29,522 bases of DNA, from NCBI GenBank assembly GCA_025786725.1, contig JAHLTZ010000091.1, forward strand, positions 1 to 29,522. Direction: 5' to 3'. Origin of the DNA: Syncephalis fuscata. Taxonomy: Eukaryota; Zoopagomycota; Zoopagomycetes; Zoopagales; Piptocephalidaceae. Positions within the stretch are counted from its first letter, which is position 1. The number at the start of each line of letters is the position of its first letter. Made by a program: the position numbers and the translations under genes. Positions 1 to 11,390 of the stretch are shown here, in pieces. The notes beneath the pieces were generated by a model. It was not told where the DNA came from. It made no database searches and saw only the letters and a program-made list of their open reading frames with translations.

Positions 1-808
1 GGACAATGTTGGTCTATAGTGTCGTTAAATAACAAATAAATATATTAATATATATTCTAGTCTATTCTTTGCAAATAACTTACCTTCTCGGAAACGTAGA
101 TACCATCCAAGAACTTACGAATATCCTTGTTGCGGACACGTGTGGATTGCTGGATGCTAGCAGCGGATTGAGAGACGTTCTCGATATCGTTGCCCGAAAG
201 AATGATTTCATCCTTTTGCGCCTTGGAGTGCACGATGCTGACACCATCCAACATGGGCACACGACGGACGACCTTCTCGCCAAGGAAATTACGGATTTCG
301 ACTTCCGAACCATCATCGGCAATGTTGACGTTGATGGGGAAATGTGCGTACACAAAGCGCATCTTGTACAAGAATCCCTACAAACATTCACCCACAATTA
401 GTATGTCATAACAAAGTGTATACAGTGGATCCGCTCCACAAATAATAAATCTGTCCTAATACTTACACGAGTGACACCGGTGATCATGTTCTCGATGTGA
501 GAGGCAACAGTGCGAATGCAAGCAATGTGCTTGCGCTTACCGTGCCAGACCTTGACGCGCAACTTGGTGCTTGACACTGGAGTAATCTCGACATCAAGAT
601 GACGGAGGTTCTTGACGAGAGTGCCGCGTGGGCCCTTTACGGTAATTTCGCGGGCCTTCACGGAGACGGTGACTAGACGTGACATGGACAAACAATAATA
701 GGTTATTACACACACATTCTATAGATCGTAGTAGCCAGTCGTCTATACTAAACAATACTTACCGCCTTCCGGAATGTTAACGATTTGGTCCTTGGCAATG
801 TCCTTCAT
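1..808 (-). CDS. RPL9: 60S ribosomal protein L9 (uL6), 3' end missing
   Basis: Structural protein of the large cytosolic ribosomal subunit, near the base of the P-stalk. Spliced model on the minus strand: exons 808-763, 672-467, 377-84 and 13-1, giving 186 residues before the window ends; the family is about 190, so only a few C-terminal residues are lost. The N-terminus begins [15 protein letters not shown] and runs into VKGPRGTL, a uL6 hallmark. Later come [11 protein letters not shown], the [14 protein letters not shown] block and, near the C-terminus, [10 protein letters not shown]. All three introns have GTAAGT donors and TAG acceptors and restore the family sequence across each join. 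The start is the only ATG giving the family N-terminus. An acceptor-like CTAACC...TTCATAG lies just upstream of the ATG, so a 5'UTR intron is possible. It is divergent from the ESSS gene. Identification is firm. Confidence 0.96.
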
Positions 809-1668
809 GGCTGAAACCTATGAATTCAAAAGTAGGTTAGAACGGCATTGGTTGTAATCGACAACGGCACAAGTATAGTATTTGTATAAATGTGTAGCAC
901 ACTAGAAATAGTAGTAATAAACATTTTTACAAATATATATAGCAATATAGACAAGCAGATAGATAGAAAAGAGTAATAGGACATTTATCCAGATACTTTA
1001 CAGTATATGCATATATTTAACATGCAATCTATAGTAAATGAATATGGAATCAACGTGCAGTATGTCACTAGACTTTTAACACGCGTTTCTGAATAGGTTC
1101 CCTCTACACTTTGACTAGCATATATACATATACAAGAAGAATGCATTCTATACACGGTCATTGACTAATTTGAAGCACTATGCTGCCTATTTCTAGTTAC
1201 AGCATAGCACACTCTTCATCTATACATCCATCTACTATTGCATAGATAGTCTACCGCGTTCATTCATCGATTCATCCATTCATCAATCCATATATCCATC
1301 CAACTATCCAACTATCCATCCATCTGCCCGCTACTATCACCATCGCCGTTGTTCTATATTGCTGTTACCCACCGAACTTCCGACCTAGAGTTAACGGAGG
1401 TGTTGGAAAAGAGGAGGGGCCAAAATGGCTGTATGTTTGAGTGTGGATGCCATTCAATGCCACAGCCCCCGATGTGGATTACCACTATCCCGATTGACCC
1501 AACTCTTTATTTAAATGAGAATGGCATTGTTGTTAATGTGAAAGAATAGTACAGTTTTGTGTATACCGTCGTACTAGTCAGTCAGTCTATCAGTCAGTCA
1601 GTAATAAAGCGTATCTAGTGTATTTGCTGTGCTCCTCATTTCTTCACCTATTACTGATTCCTTCCATC
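809..1668. promoter_or_regulatory. Divergent intergenic region RPL9 / ESSS gene
   Basis: This 860-nt stretch holds the promoters of the divergent RPL9 (minus) and ESSS (plus) genes. Visible content is AT-rich DNA, an imperfect CATC/CATT-type simple repeat at about 1258-1325, and a CAGT-type simple repeat at about 1576-1602 just before the ESSS start. A slightly more GC-rich open frame lies at 1349-1549, but it needs a TTG start and resembles no family I know. No other gene is supported. Confidence 0.5.
1258..1325. repeat. Imperfect CATC/CATT simple repeat
   Basis: Runs of TTCATTCAT, CATCCATTCAT and CCATCCAACTATCCA follow one another with period near 4. It is a degenerate microsatellite in the shared RPL9/ESSS promoter region. 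Confidence 0.7.
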
Positions 1669-2190
1669 ATGGCTTCCTTATTGCGTGCTAGCAGTAGCAG
1701 TCGCTGCATTGGCATGATCCGCCCTACAGCCACACATATGCGTCTAGTAACACCGATTCTACGACGCAATGCCAGTGGCGAACCACAATACAACGAGCCC
1801 AGTGGCTATTTATTCAATGAAAAGGTAGATTCTTTAGCATAAACGTGTAAAATACGAAGCGCGTCGCTTCCCTTTTATTCGTGATATTAATACTACAGTA
1901 TCGATTGCTATAGCCAACACCGGGTAAGAAACGAGTCCGCGAGGATTGGGAACTCCCATATATCTATGGAGGCGGTGCTCTGTTTCTGATGATCTCTGTT
2001 GCTCTCTACTACAAACCAAAACGCGAGTAAGTAGCTTTTAATAGTTGTAGTTGACCAGTACTGATCGTTTTTTCTTTTCTTCCACCACTTGTTGTTCAGC
2101 GTGTCTGCTTGGGCATATGAAGAAGCACGTCTACGAATGATAGAGCGCGGTGATTTACCTACTTACGAACGAACTAATGAACGTTCGTAG
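1669..2190 (+). CDS. NADH:ubiquinone oxidoreductase ESSS subunit (NDUFB11-like), mitochondrial
   Basis: Accessory single-pass subunit of the membrane arm of mitochondrial complex I. Exons 1669-1824, 1914-2026 and 2100-2190 give 119 residues, a usual length for the fungal protein. Residues 1-40 are a presequence rich in Ser, Arg and Ala with no acidic residues (MASLLRASSSSRCIGMIRP...), typical of mitochondrial import. Then comes the family core: EPSGYLFNEK, then PGKKRVREDWE, one membrane segment around residues 71-86 (ALFLMISVALYYKP), and a charged tail with SAWAYEEARLRM. Both introns have GT...AG ends; the second acceptor follows a pyrimidine-rich tract. The ATG at 1669 is the first that yields the presequence. 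Identification rests on the GYLFNEK / REDWE / YYKP / W-EEA-RM pattern, which I associate with ESSS orthologues. Confidence 0.88.
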
Positions 2191-2341
2191 TTTTAAAACC
2201 TTTAAGATTAAAGCATAGCTTGATTTAACTATTTTATTATATTTGCTTGTCTATTTCCCCTTGACTCTATTGTGCTATTGTTTATCACCGTGTTACTTTT
2301 ACTTCTTCGTGTATTGCAATAGTGATTGCCAGTATTTCAAC

Positions 2342-2662
2342 ATGAATCCCTATGGCGATGACCCTACTAATGAGGAGATGACTTGGTGGTCTTTACTGCC
2401 CAGTGTCATCGTTTATGGCAGTCTTTGTTTTGCGGCACTCTATTTGACTTATTCCTATCACCCGTCTCTATTTGACTGTCGTAAGTAATAGCTACTATGG
2501 AACATCTATCTTGCTAATAACATTACCAATACTCTATCGATAAATGTAGCATTGGCACCAGAACGTAAACAAGAACTTGATGCGGAACGTCAACGTGCCT
2601 ATGCTCGTTTACAGACCAAACTAGATGCCAGTAGAACATCAACTGAACAAAATACCGAATAA
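2342..2662 (+). CDS. Small single-pass membrane protein, function unknown
   Basis: Two exons, 2342-2480 and 2550-2662, give 83 residues. A short acidic N-terminus (MNPYGDDPTNEEMTWWS) precedes one hydrophobic segment at about residues 19-37 (LLPSVIVYGSLCFAALYLT). A charged, predicted helical C-terminus follows (residues 50-83, rich in Glu, Arg, Lys and Gln). There is no signal peptide or presequence. The size and plan resemble small accessory subunits of mitochondrial respiratory complexes, and the upstream neighbour 151 nt away is such a subunit, but I do not recognise the family. The join (C of exon 1 plus CA of exon 2) keeps the frame and the donor is GTAAGT. That this is a real gene is likely; a function is not proposed. 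Confidence 0.65.
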
Positions 2663-3328
2663 ATGTTAATTCCAACTATTTTTACTAAATAGTATTTATT
2701 TAACATAATATACGATTATTATGTATACATTTTATTCATGTAATTAATCATCTATTTACTATGATTTATTTGGATCCTTCTTGCATTATTATTGGCTGTT
2801 TATTATGTTAGCATTGCTATATCATGATCAAGCAAGGTAATAGATATTTGTTTTAGTATATATATAACTTGGTTAGCAAATATCAAGTTTCTTAAAGTTA
2901 TTTATATACTGTACTAATGGTAATGCTGTTGGACTCTACTGTTTAGCTATACTAAATACGATTTAAACGGATTACTGATAATAATGATGTATAACAGTGC
3001 AATCAACTAATACTATGCTACCAACATCATTACCATCATTATTGTTGTTATTATATTTATACTAGAGGTGAATAGCGCGGCTCTCAACTTGCAGACGATA
3101 TATTTCCTCAACTCTGTCGAGATTAGGTAAGACTAATCAAAATTCCGATCATCGCCGCGTATTAATGATACCAGATGAGGTGCGGCAATATTGAGGTGGA
3201 ACGACAAATTGGTTTAACATTAATCACTTGTGGGATAATGATACACTCACTCACCTACACACATTTTACATTTTACATTGCCTCTATAACACACACACAC
3301 CTATACGTTATTCTTACCCGTATTCTAT
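2663..3328. other. Intergenic, no gene seen
   Basis: AT-rich spacer between two plus-strand genes. It should hold the 3' end of the small membrane protein gene and the promoter of the PEX8-like gene. A short CA run lies at about 3288-3299. The only open frames are short, run out of the spacer and lack family resemblance. Confidence 0.6.
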
Positions 3329-6300
3329 ATGACGTCAAACGAAGATATAGCAGCAAAGACACTAGGTCAACAACTGGCCGCCAGTTATCGTATTGTTGTT
3401 CATGCTGAACAGCACTCACTGGAACAGGTAAGCCTATAATGGATATTGTCACTGAATATATATATAAATACACGACTATAATGAATGACTTATTGGTTAG
3501 GTCAACGAACAATTACAGCTACTAGTCAACTATGGAGGCCGCTTACCACTAACATGGTTTACGTCGTCACTGCAAGAAGCGCTACTATCGCTTTCGAAAG
3601 AAGCACTTACGTTTAAGCGTCCCTTGCTTGATGCTAATACACTTGCATTAACACTTCAGCTATGGTCATTTTGGATTCGTCGTCTCGGTGAATTCCACAA
3701 TAGTCCCTATCTTGAAGTAGTTATTGAACGTGCTCTAAACATTCTACAAGTGGCCAGTGATGAGCCACAGCTTAATGCAGTGTTAGAACCGTGTACCATA
3801 ACACTGGCTGTTGCAGTGGGTAAGGACTATTAATCAAAGCTAATTATCTATCTATTCATCATAAATGTTGTAGGTAAAATTAATGAAGAAATGGAGAAAT
3901 CAGTTACCAGTGCCTTATTAGCATGGATCATTGATGCTCGTCGTAAACATAAGTAAGTTTACATTATTAATTTGTTTAATGATCTAATAACTGTTGCTAG
4001 AGGATTAGATTTTATTTATCCCTGTGTGGCACATATTATGCAAACAGCTCGTAGAAATAGCACTATACGTGATACATCGGCAGTATTTCTACAGTCATGG
4101 AGTCCATTGGGAGCTGTTGTTTCTGATGAACCATTAATTGAAGACTGTCAGCAAATATATCGATTGTATCAACATATACTTGATCATAGAACATCATCCT
4201 CATCAAATGGTCATAGTACTGTTACTAAAAAGAATAGCAATAGTAGTGAAGTAGTCACTTTATCAAGTGAATCACGTCGTCGAATAGAACAACGTATCGA
4301 TGCATTACTCGCTAGTTTTGACGATGTATTTACTGCATCTAATATTAGTGGTAAGATAACTGTTTATATTTAATAGAAATATTATTTAATATATATATAT
4401 ATATGATTATCTAGTAAATACGTGCATTCTACTGGCCGCTGCTGGTATATTGTAAGTAATAGACGGATAGTAACAATTTTGTACTTATGATTATAAATAG
4501 ACGATCACCGGTTACTCCTTTGTTAGGCAAGGAAAGATGCATGGCATTAGAAGTACAGGTTTGGCATCGGATACAACAGATTATAGATATGAATATATCG
4601 CTAAAGGAATCTAGTAAGTAGACTAGTATATAGTAGTATATTTCATTTATAATGTGCTATATTAATGTAAATAGACGCACTCGCCTTTACTTGTGGTCAT
4701 TGTTTACCTGTAATGGATTTATCCAAGTGTTGTAAAGAATCTGATGCTAAAACAATTGAAGTAATTAATAATAATAATAATAACAAATGGTCATTACTAA
4801 GTAATATGTAATAGATGCTTTTAAATGGCCTATTGTCATTTCTACTTGATAATCCACATACACTTGCTTATGAATTTCTTTTATCGCTATCTATTGGTCT
4901 ACAACGTGATTCTACTCATGTAGGCTAAATATATAGATTGATTTTATAACTAATATATTTATTAGATACCTGAGGCGGCAGTCAACTTATTAAAAGATAA
5001 AACATCCGGTATAATGTTTGGTGAAGTTGGTCATTTGTCACGGGCTATTGCTAGTCTCCTTGGAATATCCAACATAGCAACTATTGATCAATGTGTAGAT
5101 CGGTTAGTGTTAACTATAATAGTTGGTAATTATTTGTATTAACATTAATGTATAGATTAAAGATATTCGCTCATAATCAATTGTTAGCATGGGCCAATTG
5201 TGCTGCACTTGTTCCATTAGGTAAATGATTAGTTATAATTTATAATATTATATAACAGATCCAAACTAACCTATATACATATATAGAAACAGAGAAATCG
5301 ACTATTGATATGATATGGCAGCATTTTAAATTTTCACTATTTGCTTTTACACTTATTATGGGAGCCATTACTGAACATTCATCAGTTAGTGTGGAGCATT
5401 GTAAGTCTGGAATGTTTGCTATTATTTTCATGTATTAAACACTTGCATTAGTGATGAGTCTTTTATCGACAGCTCAATATTTACACTTTATTACATTAAA
5501 GGTGGGCAGTTTCTCGGCGTATCAATCAATGCTCGTAACGATTGTAAAATCGTTGAGGAAATCACCTGATACACTGGCCTATGCAATTCGTCAAATTCAT
5601 CCAAAAGTATCAGAACAAAGTAAGCTGATATATATTTATTAATAGTAGATAGTAATAATAACCATATATAATATATAATAATAGCAGTAGAATCGAATGA
5701 TACTAAACGCGCTTGTCTTTTATTCTATTTTGATTTGATTGAACAAAATGTTGACATTATTCCAGATATCCAATTGGCAGAAGAGATATTACCATTAACA
5801 CAACCGTGAGTAATGGCCATACTTTCTATTTAATCCAATCTAGTCTAATTTATTATTGATTTGTCATTGGTTTATTTAGTTATCTTAATTCAAAATCACA
5901 TCAAGATGCATTTGAATCAGCTCATTCAGTACTACTAAGTGTATTCTTAAAGAAGAAATTACTAGCCACTCAGTTGGGTCCTTATTACGCAAATTGGCTA
6001 TTAGAGGTATTTGATAAATGGAATGGTATTGTAATTACATTATATTAACCAATTAAAATTATTAGAGCTATCCTAGTCTACTTAGCATTGATCAGTTACG
6101 GCGAGTTTACACGGCTATGGTAGACTGTTTGGCCGATCAGGATTCGGCTCTAGCCTGGCTAACTGTTCAGCGTCTTATAGATGCAATCGATGCACTATCG
6201 CCTATAGATCCAGTCAAATCAGCCATCGATATCAATAACAATGAAGATGCAGCTGAATTGGCCACAGCCATTACTCGAGGTCATTTATTGGTAACACTCT

Positions 6301-6521
6301 TTGATCAGTTGCCAACTGTTCCACTGGTGCAATTGGATCATCTTATGGAGCGTGTCCGTCATTATTTACTTGCTGAACAGCCATCATTGGCCCGATCAGC
6401 ATTGGTTAAAATATTATTTGATAATGTTAGTCGATCACTTGACTTTTCTCGTAAAGAAAGAGCTACCAAATGGTATCTTTCGTTAGTAGATGAACTCGGA
6501 CAGTCAGGTGTATCATTATAA
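3329..6521 (+). CDS. Peroxin-8-like helical repeat protein (tentative)
   Basis: Fifteen exons: 3329-3427, 3501-3819, 3874-3952, 4001-4350, 4415-4451, 4501-4613, 4675-4760, 4815-4919, 4966-5102, 5156-5220, 5287-5400, 5452-5619, 5685-5805, 5880-6006, 6066-6521. All joins keep frame and give 791 residues, with introns of 46-80 nt. The product is helical throughout with no signal peptide, no clear membrane segment and no metal or nucleotide motif. A Ser/Asn-rich loop sits near residues 200-225. The C-terminal third (AHSVLLSVFLKKKLLATQLG, then SYPSLLSIDQLRRVYTAM, then LFDQLPTVPLVQLDHLM) follows the pattern I remember from fungal PEX8, the peroxin that bridges docking and RING complexes inside the peroxisome. 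The C-terminus is GVSL, not a standard PTS1 such as SKL. The match is from memory of family patterns, so another alpha-solenoid protein is possible. It is convergent with DCTN5. Confidence 0.5.
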
Positions 6522-6604
6522 CAATATTAAAAATAATACCATTATAGCACGTTATACACACATCAATTATATTATAATGTTACTTATTTACTATATAAAT
6601 GTGA

Positions 6605-7497
6605 TTATTCACGAGGTATAAACTTTGCATATTGATCCTTTGTAATGGCCTCATAAATCTCTTCTGTGCCTTCTGCTAGCTCATCTACAAACACTCCTAA
6701 ATATACTACCGTTAGTTTTACAGTGTTATTTGGCTATCTAACTAGTCTCATTACCAGGTGAACCGGCATAAACGGAGAATGAGGCAATGACACTGTAGGG
6801 TGGAATAACTGTGTTATCTTCAATGCGTACACAATCCTTGATAATTGTGAATCGGCCCTATGTGTATTTGATATCAATCAATTAATTAACTATATATTAA
6901 TAAACCATTGGTGTATACTTACAATAATACAATTTTTGCCGATATGTACATAAGAACCAATATATCCCGATTCAACAATAGAGCCTTCACCAATAATTGT
7001 ATGATCTCCTATTTTCATTGGATAATAGCTGAAAGTGCTATTATATGCATGTCAAATATATACGCCAACTATAAGTATCCAATTAAATGACATGGCACAC
7101 AGTAGGTACTGACCCTTTATGCGTTTTACATGGTGGTCGAATAACTGTACCGGCGCCCAAAGTGCAATAACGGCCAATAGCCACTACAACCACATGACCA
7201 GGGACAATGCGACGTAGATCACCACGAATAATACAGTTACTATGTATAATCGTCTAGTAGGCAACGAGAAGACAAAAGAGCGGTGACGTGTTGTTTAAAC
7301 TACTTGTCTAGGAAGCGTTGCTCAGCTTACCTTGCCACCAAGAATGATATTTTGACTGCCGCTAATAAAACAACTGCGGCTTACTTTATTGCCTGTATCC
7401 TATTATTACGCGGTGTAAGTGTAAAAGCAATAAATACTGCAGTACTTGCCGTTTCAATAAATTCCGCTCGTTTATAAGTAGTGACGGGTAGCTCCAT
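6605..7497 (-). CDS. DCTN5: Dynactin subunit 5 (p25)
   Basis: Pointed-end subunit of dynactin, the activator of cytoplasmic dynein; p25 forms a left-handed beta-helix and helps bind endosomal cargo. Exons on the minus strand: 7497-7446, 7392-7331, 7253-7114, 7028-6923, 6857-6755 and 6696-6605, giving 184 residues against about 182 in animals. The N-terminus (YKRAEFIETAS) continues into NKVSR and SGSQNIILGGK. Then come CIIRGDLRR, TVIRPP, IGDHTIIGEGSIV, GSYVHIGKNC, IIKDCVRIEDNTVIPP and SVYAGSPG, a run of hexapeptide turns in the p25 order. The first intron is ambiguous: donor GTACTG with acceptor ATACAG (53 nt, used here), or donor GTATTT with acceptor AATAG (38 nt), which would add TADTG before NKVSR. 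It is 83 nt from the convergent PEX8-like gene. Confidence 0.93.
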
Positions 7498-7893
7498 GAT
7501 GAAAGCAAGGAATGTGTCGAAACTAAATGTGTGGCGAGAAAGAAGTGATGTGTGGTCACAACAACAACATAATAAAGATCTATTAAATTCAATCAACAAT
7601 TCATATATGACTATTACCGTAGATTCACTATCCAGTATGCATATATCCTCTATTTATATAGACCATTATATTCTTATATTTACATAGTATTGCGTTACTA
7701 CTAGTTACACTGCCATTATTTCTAAACTATCTCACCTCCATGTTGATCTATTTTATTTTAAACTTGCTATTCCTACATATACCCATCACTTGACTTGGAT
7801 ATTATCAAAATTAATAACTAATTATACAATAAAGCAATAAAACAATACAAAGAATATACGGTGTGAAATAACGATTAGTCATGCTGAAGTTAA
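7498..7893. repeat. DCTN5 upstream region with an inverted fragment of the dispersed repeat
   Basis: The stretch just upstream of the minus-strand DCTN5 start. At about 7618-7690 it contains TATCCAGTATGCATATAT followed by a pyrimidine-rich tail. This matches the reverse complement of the dispersed repeat family, i.e. the orientation of the copy at 15976-16430. The remainder is AT-rich; the open frames here are antisense shadows. Confidence 0.5.
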
Positions 7894-8300
7894 TGAGCAT
7901 ATATGCATGATCAATGAGCGGAATTAGTCGGCATTTATTAGTAATAAAGCTAGAACAAAAATAAAAGTAGCATTGGATAGAGGAGGGCTAGGCGATTATA
8001 GAATAATATATAGAATGACAAATATACGGTGAGAAAGTATATAAAATGATGTTAAAGCTATAGTGCATATAATGCAATGAGTAGACGGAATGGAGTGTAA
8101 TGGAACATATAAACAATAAAATGTGTCTAATATATAGTAGTGTGTGACAGAATGGAAATGATATAAGTAAATGGTGGTTATATGCATACTGAATAATAAA
8201 TCTATGATGATGAGTATTTGATGATTGATGTCACTTACCGCCCATCATCATGTTCAATAGATTGGGCGTCATTAAATATTAGTCATTTGGCCATTAAATT
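7894..8300 (+). repeat. Dispersed repeat family, copy A
   Basis: AT-rich non-coding repeat. It starts TGAGCATATATGCATGATCA (containing the palindrome GCATATATGC). It ends in a conserved module reading GATGTCAC, a short C-rich stretch, CATCATGTTCAATAGATT and CATTTGGCC. Positions 7894-8123 are identical to 13544-13773 by direct line-by-line comparison; the rest is similar with small indels. No open frame fits a transposase. Confidence 0.85.
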
Positions 8301-9560
8301 ATGAGTATTTAATAAATTGTTTAATATAACTGTGCTAAACTTAATACAAAAAGACAGCCAACTAAATAAATTACCAATATCATTATTAACATGAATAATG
8401 TGATGTAGTTGCATTAAACGTAGCCAATTGTAATATTTAAATATTTGCAAGAAAAGACATGCTTGTTTATTTAATAAAATAACTACCTGAATATTAATAC
8501 CATAATACAAATCGAATGAGCAAATGGCGTCTTGTGGTCCTGTTTTTAATGAGTCTAAGCAATTCCTAAATATATATATCTATTGAAAACAGCATAAGTA
8601 ACTTGTCGTGTAAATTAACTATAGAAAGATATTGAATAACCACATTGATAAATACTTGAGACGTGTATCCTGAATATCAGACAAATCGCACATACATTAG
8701 AATCAAGTAATCATTGACTGCAATCGCTCATCACCAGCGTTTGCAACTCAACTCGCACTTAGCTATCTCAATGAAAATCACTAACTCGTTTCGATTATCT
8801 TTACAACACATCCAATCAAACGCAGTTGGACTAGCTCTCACTCCCTGCAACTGTGAGGAGACACAGCGTATACGCAATATGTCGTTAAACGCATGCATAT
8901 ATTGCACCCCCTCAGGTATGGTCAATAAATGATGCATATGATGTATACAAATAATATATAGCATCATACACCGTCAATTATATCATGCAGGTGTAAGTTA
9001 GCCCACCCCATATAGACAACGCAAACACTATACATCAGATATTGCATGTATCTGAAGTAACATGAATATGATGGCGTTGCCTATATCCCCAAGTATTACC
9101 AATATAACCATCACATGCAAGCGCTAGTCAAAAACCAATAATCGCAAACAGCTGTCCAATCGACTATACCATGTACGGAAACACATTCTGTGGCATGTCG
9201 GAATACATGCACATATCATATAGTGTTATTAGACTATATATCTTCAGAGCGCTATCTATCATATAGCCAAAAGTACAATTGCATTGCGCTATCCACGCCA
9301 ATTACTTAGCTCAAGTATGTAAAATAGTAAGCGACGATCTTGGAATGAGGAGACAACGAATGAGTAAAAGTGTAGTAAGAAGAAAATATTATTATGAGCA
9401 AGGAGTGTGGTATCGAGTGAGGAAAGATAGAAAAAGAAGAAAGAAATGGTGGCTAGTCTGAGGGAGGCGGTGGCAAAACTAGTTTATATAGCAGTAAAAC
9501 TGACGGAAGGATGCAGACATTTGTTTATACTATCGGCGGATTCTTGGCAAATTACCATAA
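8301..9560. repeat. Diverged duplicated segment, copy 1
   Basis: Follows repeat copy A. It shares a collinear series of blocks with 11391-12240, which follows repeat copy B: the GTGGCCCTGTT/GTGGTCCTGTT block with a TATATCTATTGAA block next to it, the ATAGCCAAAAG..CAA(C/T)TGCAT block, the (C/G)CCACGCC block, the ATGAGT..GTAGT..TATCGAGT block, and the GGAGG.GGTAAA/GGCAAA block before a GTTTATAT/GCTTATGT block. The copies are strongly diverged. Minus-strand reading in copy 2 stays open longer than here, where stops interrupt it, so this may be a decayed gene remnant, but no protein family is recognisable. I see no intact gene. Confidence 0.55.
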
Positions 9561-10939
9561 ATGGCTGGTTTACTCTGAACATGTCCGAGACATATAGTCG
9601 TCATCGAGTGCACGGTGCTGGCTGATATCAGGGCGCAGTCAATTGGCCAATTAGACTGCTGCTTTGATATGCCCCTATACCCCATTTAGTTAGCTGTGTC
9701 AATTCATTCCAAAGTTTCGGGACCATTTTACACCCATTTCTATGCACCTAATTTAAGCCTTTTTGTTAACATGATAACGTAATGCATGTAGCTTGCTCAT
9801 GACTTTATAGCCAACTGTACAAACATTATGTCGGTGTTATAGTTAATAATTTATTTATTGTCTTTATTTCATATTAATAAAATAAAATATTATCGTGTCT
9901 GAAACAAAATAGAGCTGCTTTACGCTGAAACACGACAGCTGTATTTGCACTTGATATCATTTTTAATAATAAACTTGTTTAAAAGATTAATCTGTGTATT
10001 CTAACATTGCTTTAGTGATATGAATTATATTCAAATACCGATAAACCCTCCGATACTGACATATTGGGCTTAGTCAAATAAAGGCGGAGGAAGGAATTAT
10101 GTGGCGGCGTGTATCCCGATCATAGCGTTTTTGCCATCAAAGCACAAATGACGTCTTATGTATAATATTGGTTTTGCCTTTGTTTAGAAGCTACATTGCT
10201 CTAATTCCTTGTCGTTTATATCCTCCAACTACATATATATATCAGTAAAACAACTTAATTGGTCATCAATGATTTATTTTTGTGTTGGTTTCAGCTCTTA
10301 TCAATTGTACAGTTTTACAATTATTAGCAAATAATGATTGTTTTTATTTTATTAGTATAAAATGGAAGCAATATACAATTATATTGCTTATGATATTAGT
10401 ACATTATTTATATAGTTGGTTATAAAAACATAAGCGAAACAGAATTTGCAGCTAGTATCTATCCATTATGCTTAATCAACTGCATCGTGTAACGCAAATA
10501 CTCTCCATCTGTTTCGGCTTTGCGGCATAAAGTGGCTTTACTGCTTTTTTCTGAATCAAACTTTATGTTCTTATATTTTCTTGCCATTATGTATTGCTCA
10601 ATATGATTTACACTTGCTATATACTTAAAAATCACAAAACTACTGCTGATTACTGTTTGGCATAATTGAGCTTTGTAAATGAATATGTGTGCTGAATTAT
10701 TGTCCTGCCTTTTGTCTATGTGATTTGATGGCATCCGTAGACATATATTTGGCTAAAACTATATAATAATGTGATGTTCCAATATGCCACATAAGGTATT
10801 TCAATATCAACTGATCAATCGGTTATACTAATTAATGAACATGAGTGTTTACTATGTGCTTGTAATAATTACATTGATATAATTATTTGATTGTTAATAT
10901 GACATAGATTTTGTACTTAAAGATATTGGTTAATCTACA
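9561..10939. other. Gene-free AT-rich spacer
   Basis: About 1.4 kb of AT-rich DNA with no convincing gene. The longest frame (10734-10459, minus) encodes 91 residues with a Lys/Arg-rich end. It has no upstream exon or family resemblance and could be chance or a decayed remnant. Confidence 0.5.
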
Positions 10940-11390
10940 ATTTAAAAAAGAAATAGTAAATAAGTTAAAATCAATAGCAGTGAATAAAATAATAAATGTA
11001 ATGAGTATACTGGAATGATTGGAATAAGCTGAAACTTATTAATAACAAAGCTAGCAACAAAAAGCAATAGTTTTGGATAGAGAAAAGCAAAGTGCATATA
11101 AGATGGCATATATTAAAATGAATATGCAGTAAAGTGTATGAATAATGGTACTGAAGCTATAGTATACATAATACAATGAGTGGACCAAGTTTATTGTGAT
11201 TGATACCAAATAGAATGTGTCTAGCATATTATATAATGATATATGATAGTGTAGGATATAATGGAAATGATATAGGTGAAATGCATACTGGATAATAAAT
11301 CTACAATGATGAGTATTTGATGATTAATGTCACTCACCACCCACCATCATGTTCAATAAATTTAATAACATTCAATTTAATAATTTATCT
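10940..11390 (+). repeat. Dispersed repeat family, copy B (diverged)
   Basis: Same block order as copy A: AAGCTAGCAACAAAA, TTGGATAGAG, GCTATAGTATACATAATACA, ATGAGTGGAC, TGCATACTGGATAATAAATC, GAGTATTTGATGATTAATGT, then CACCACCCACCATCATGTTC. It has many substitutions and indels relative to copies A and C, so it is an older copy. Confidence 0.75.

Noticed and set aside
1349-1549. 66-residue open frame in the RPL9/ESSS promoter region
   Set aside because: It needs a TTG start, has no family resemblance and no splice partners; more likely 5'UTR or chance, although its composition is a little GC-richer than its flanks.
4761-4814. Asn-rich coding extension (AAT run) of PEX8-like exon 7
   Set aside because: Reading through would leave only a 14-nt intron; using GTAATT as donor gives a normal 54-nt intron with a TACTAA branch site and keeps frame.
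9279-9461. 60-residue Lys/Arg-rich frame
   Set aside because: The homologous position in the duplicated segment (11968-12165) encodes an unrelated protein sequence in its frame, so it is not under coding constraint.
10459-10734. 91-residue minus-strand frame ending in a KATLCRKAETDGEYLRYTMQ segment, possibly a remnant of the F-box-like family (compare STVLCRMGLTEAGLFEAYML)
   Set aside because: Only a handful of residues agree, the DNA alignment is poor, and no upstream exons are visible, so it is not called.
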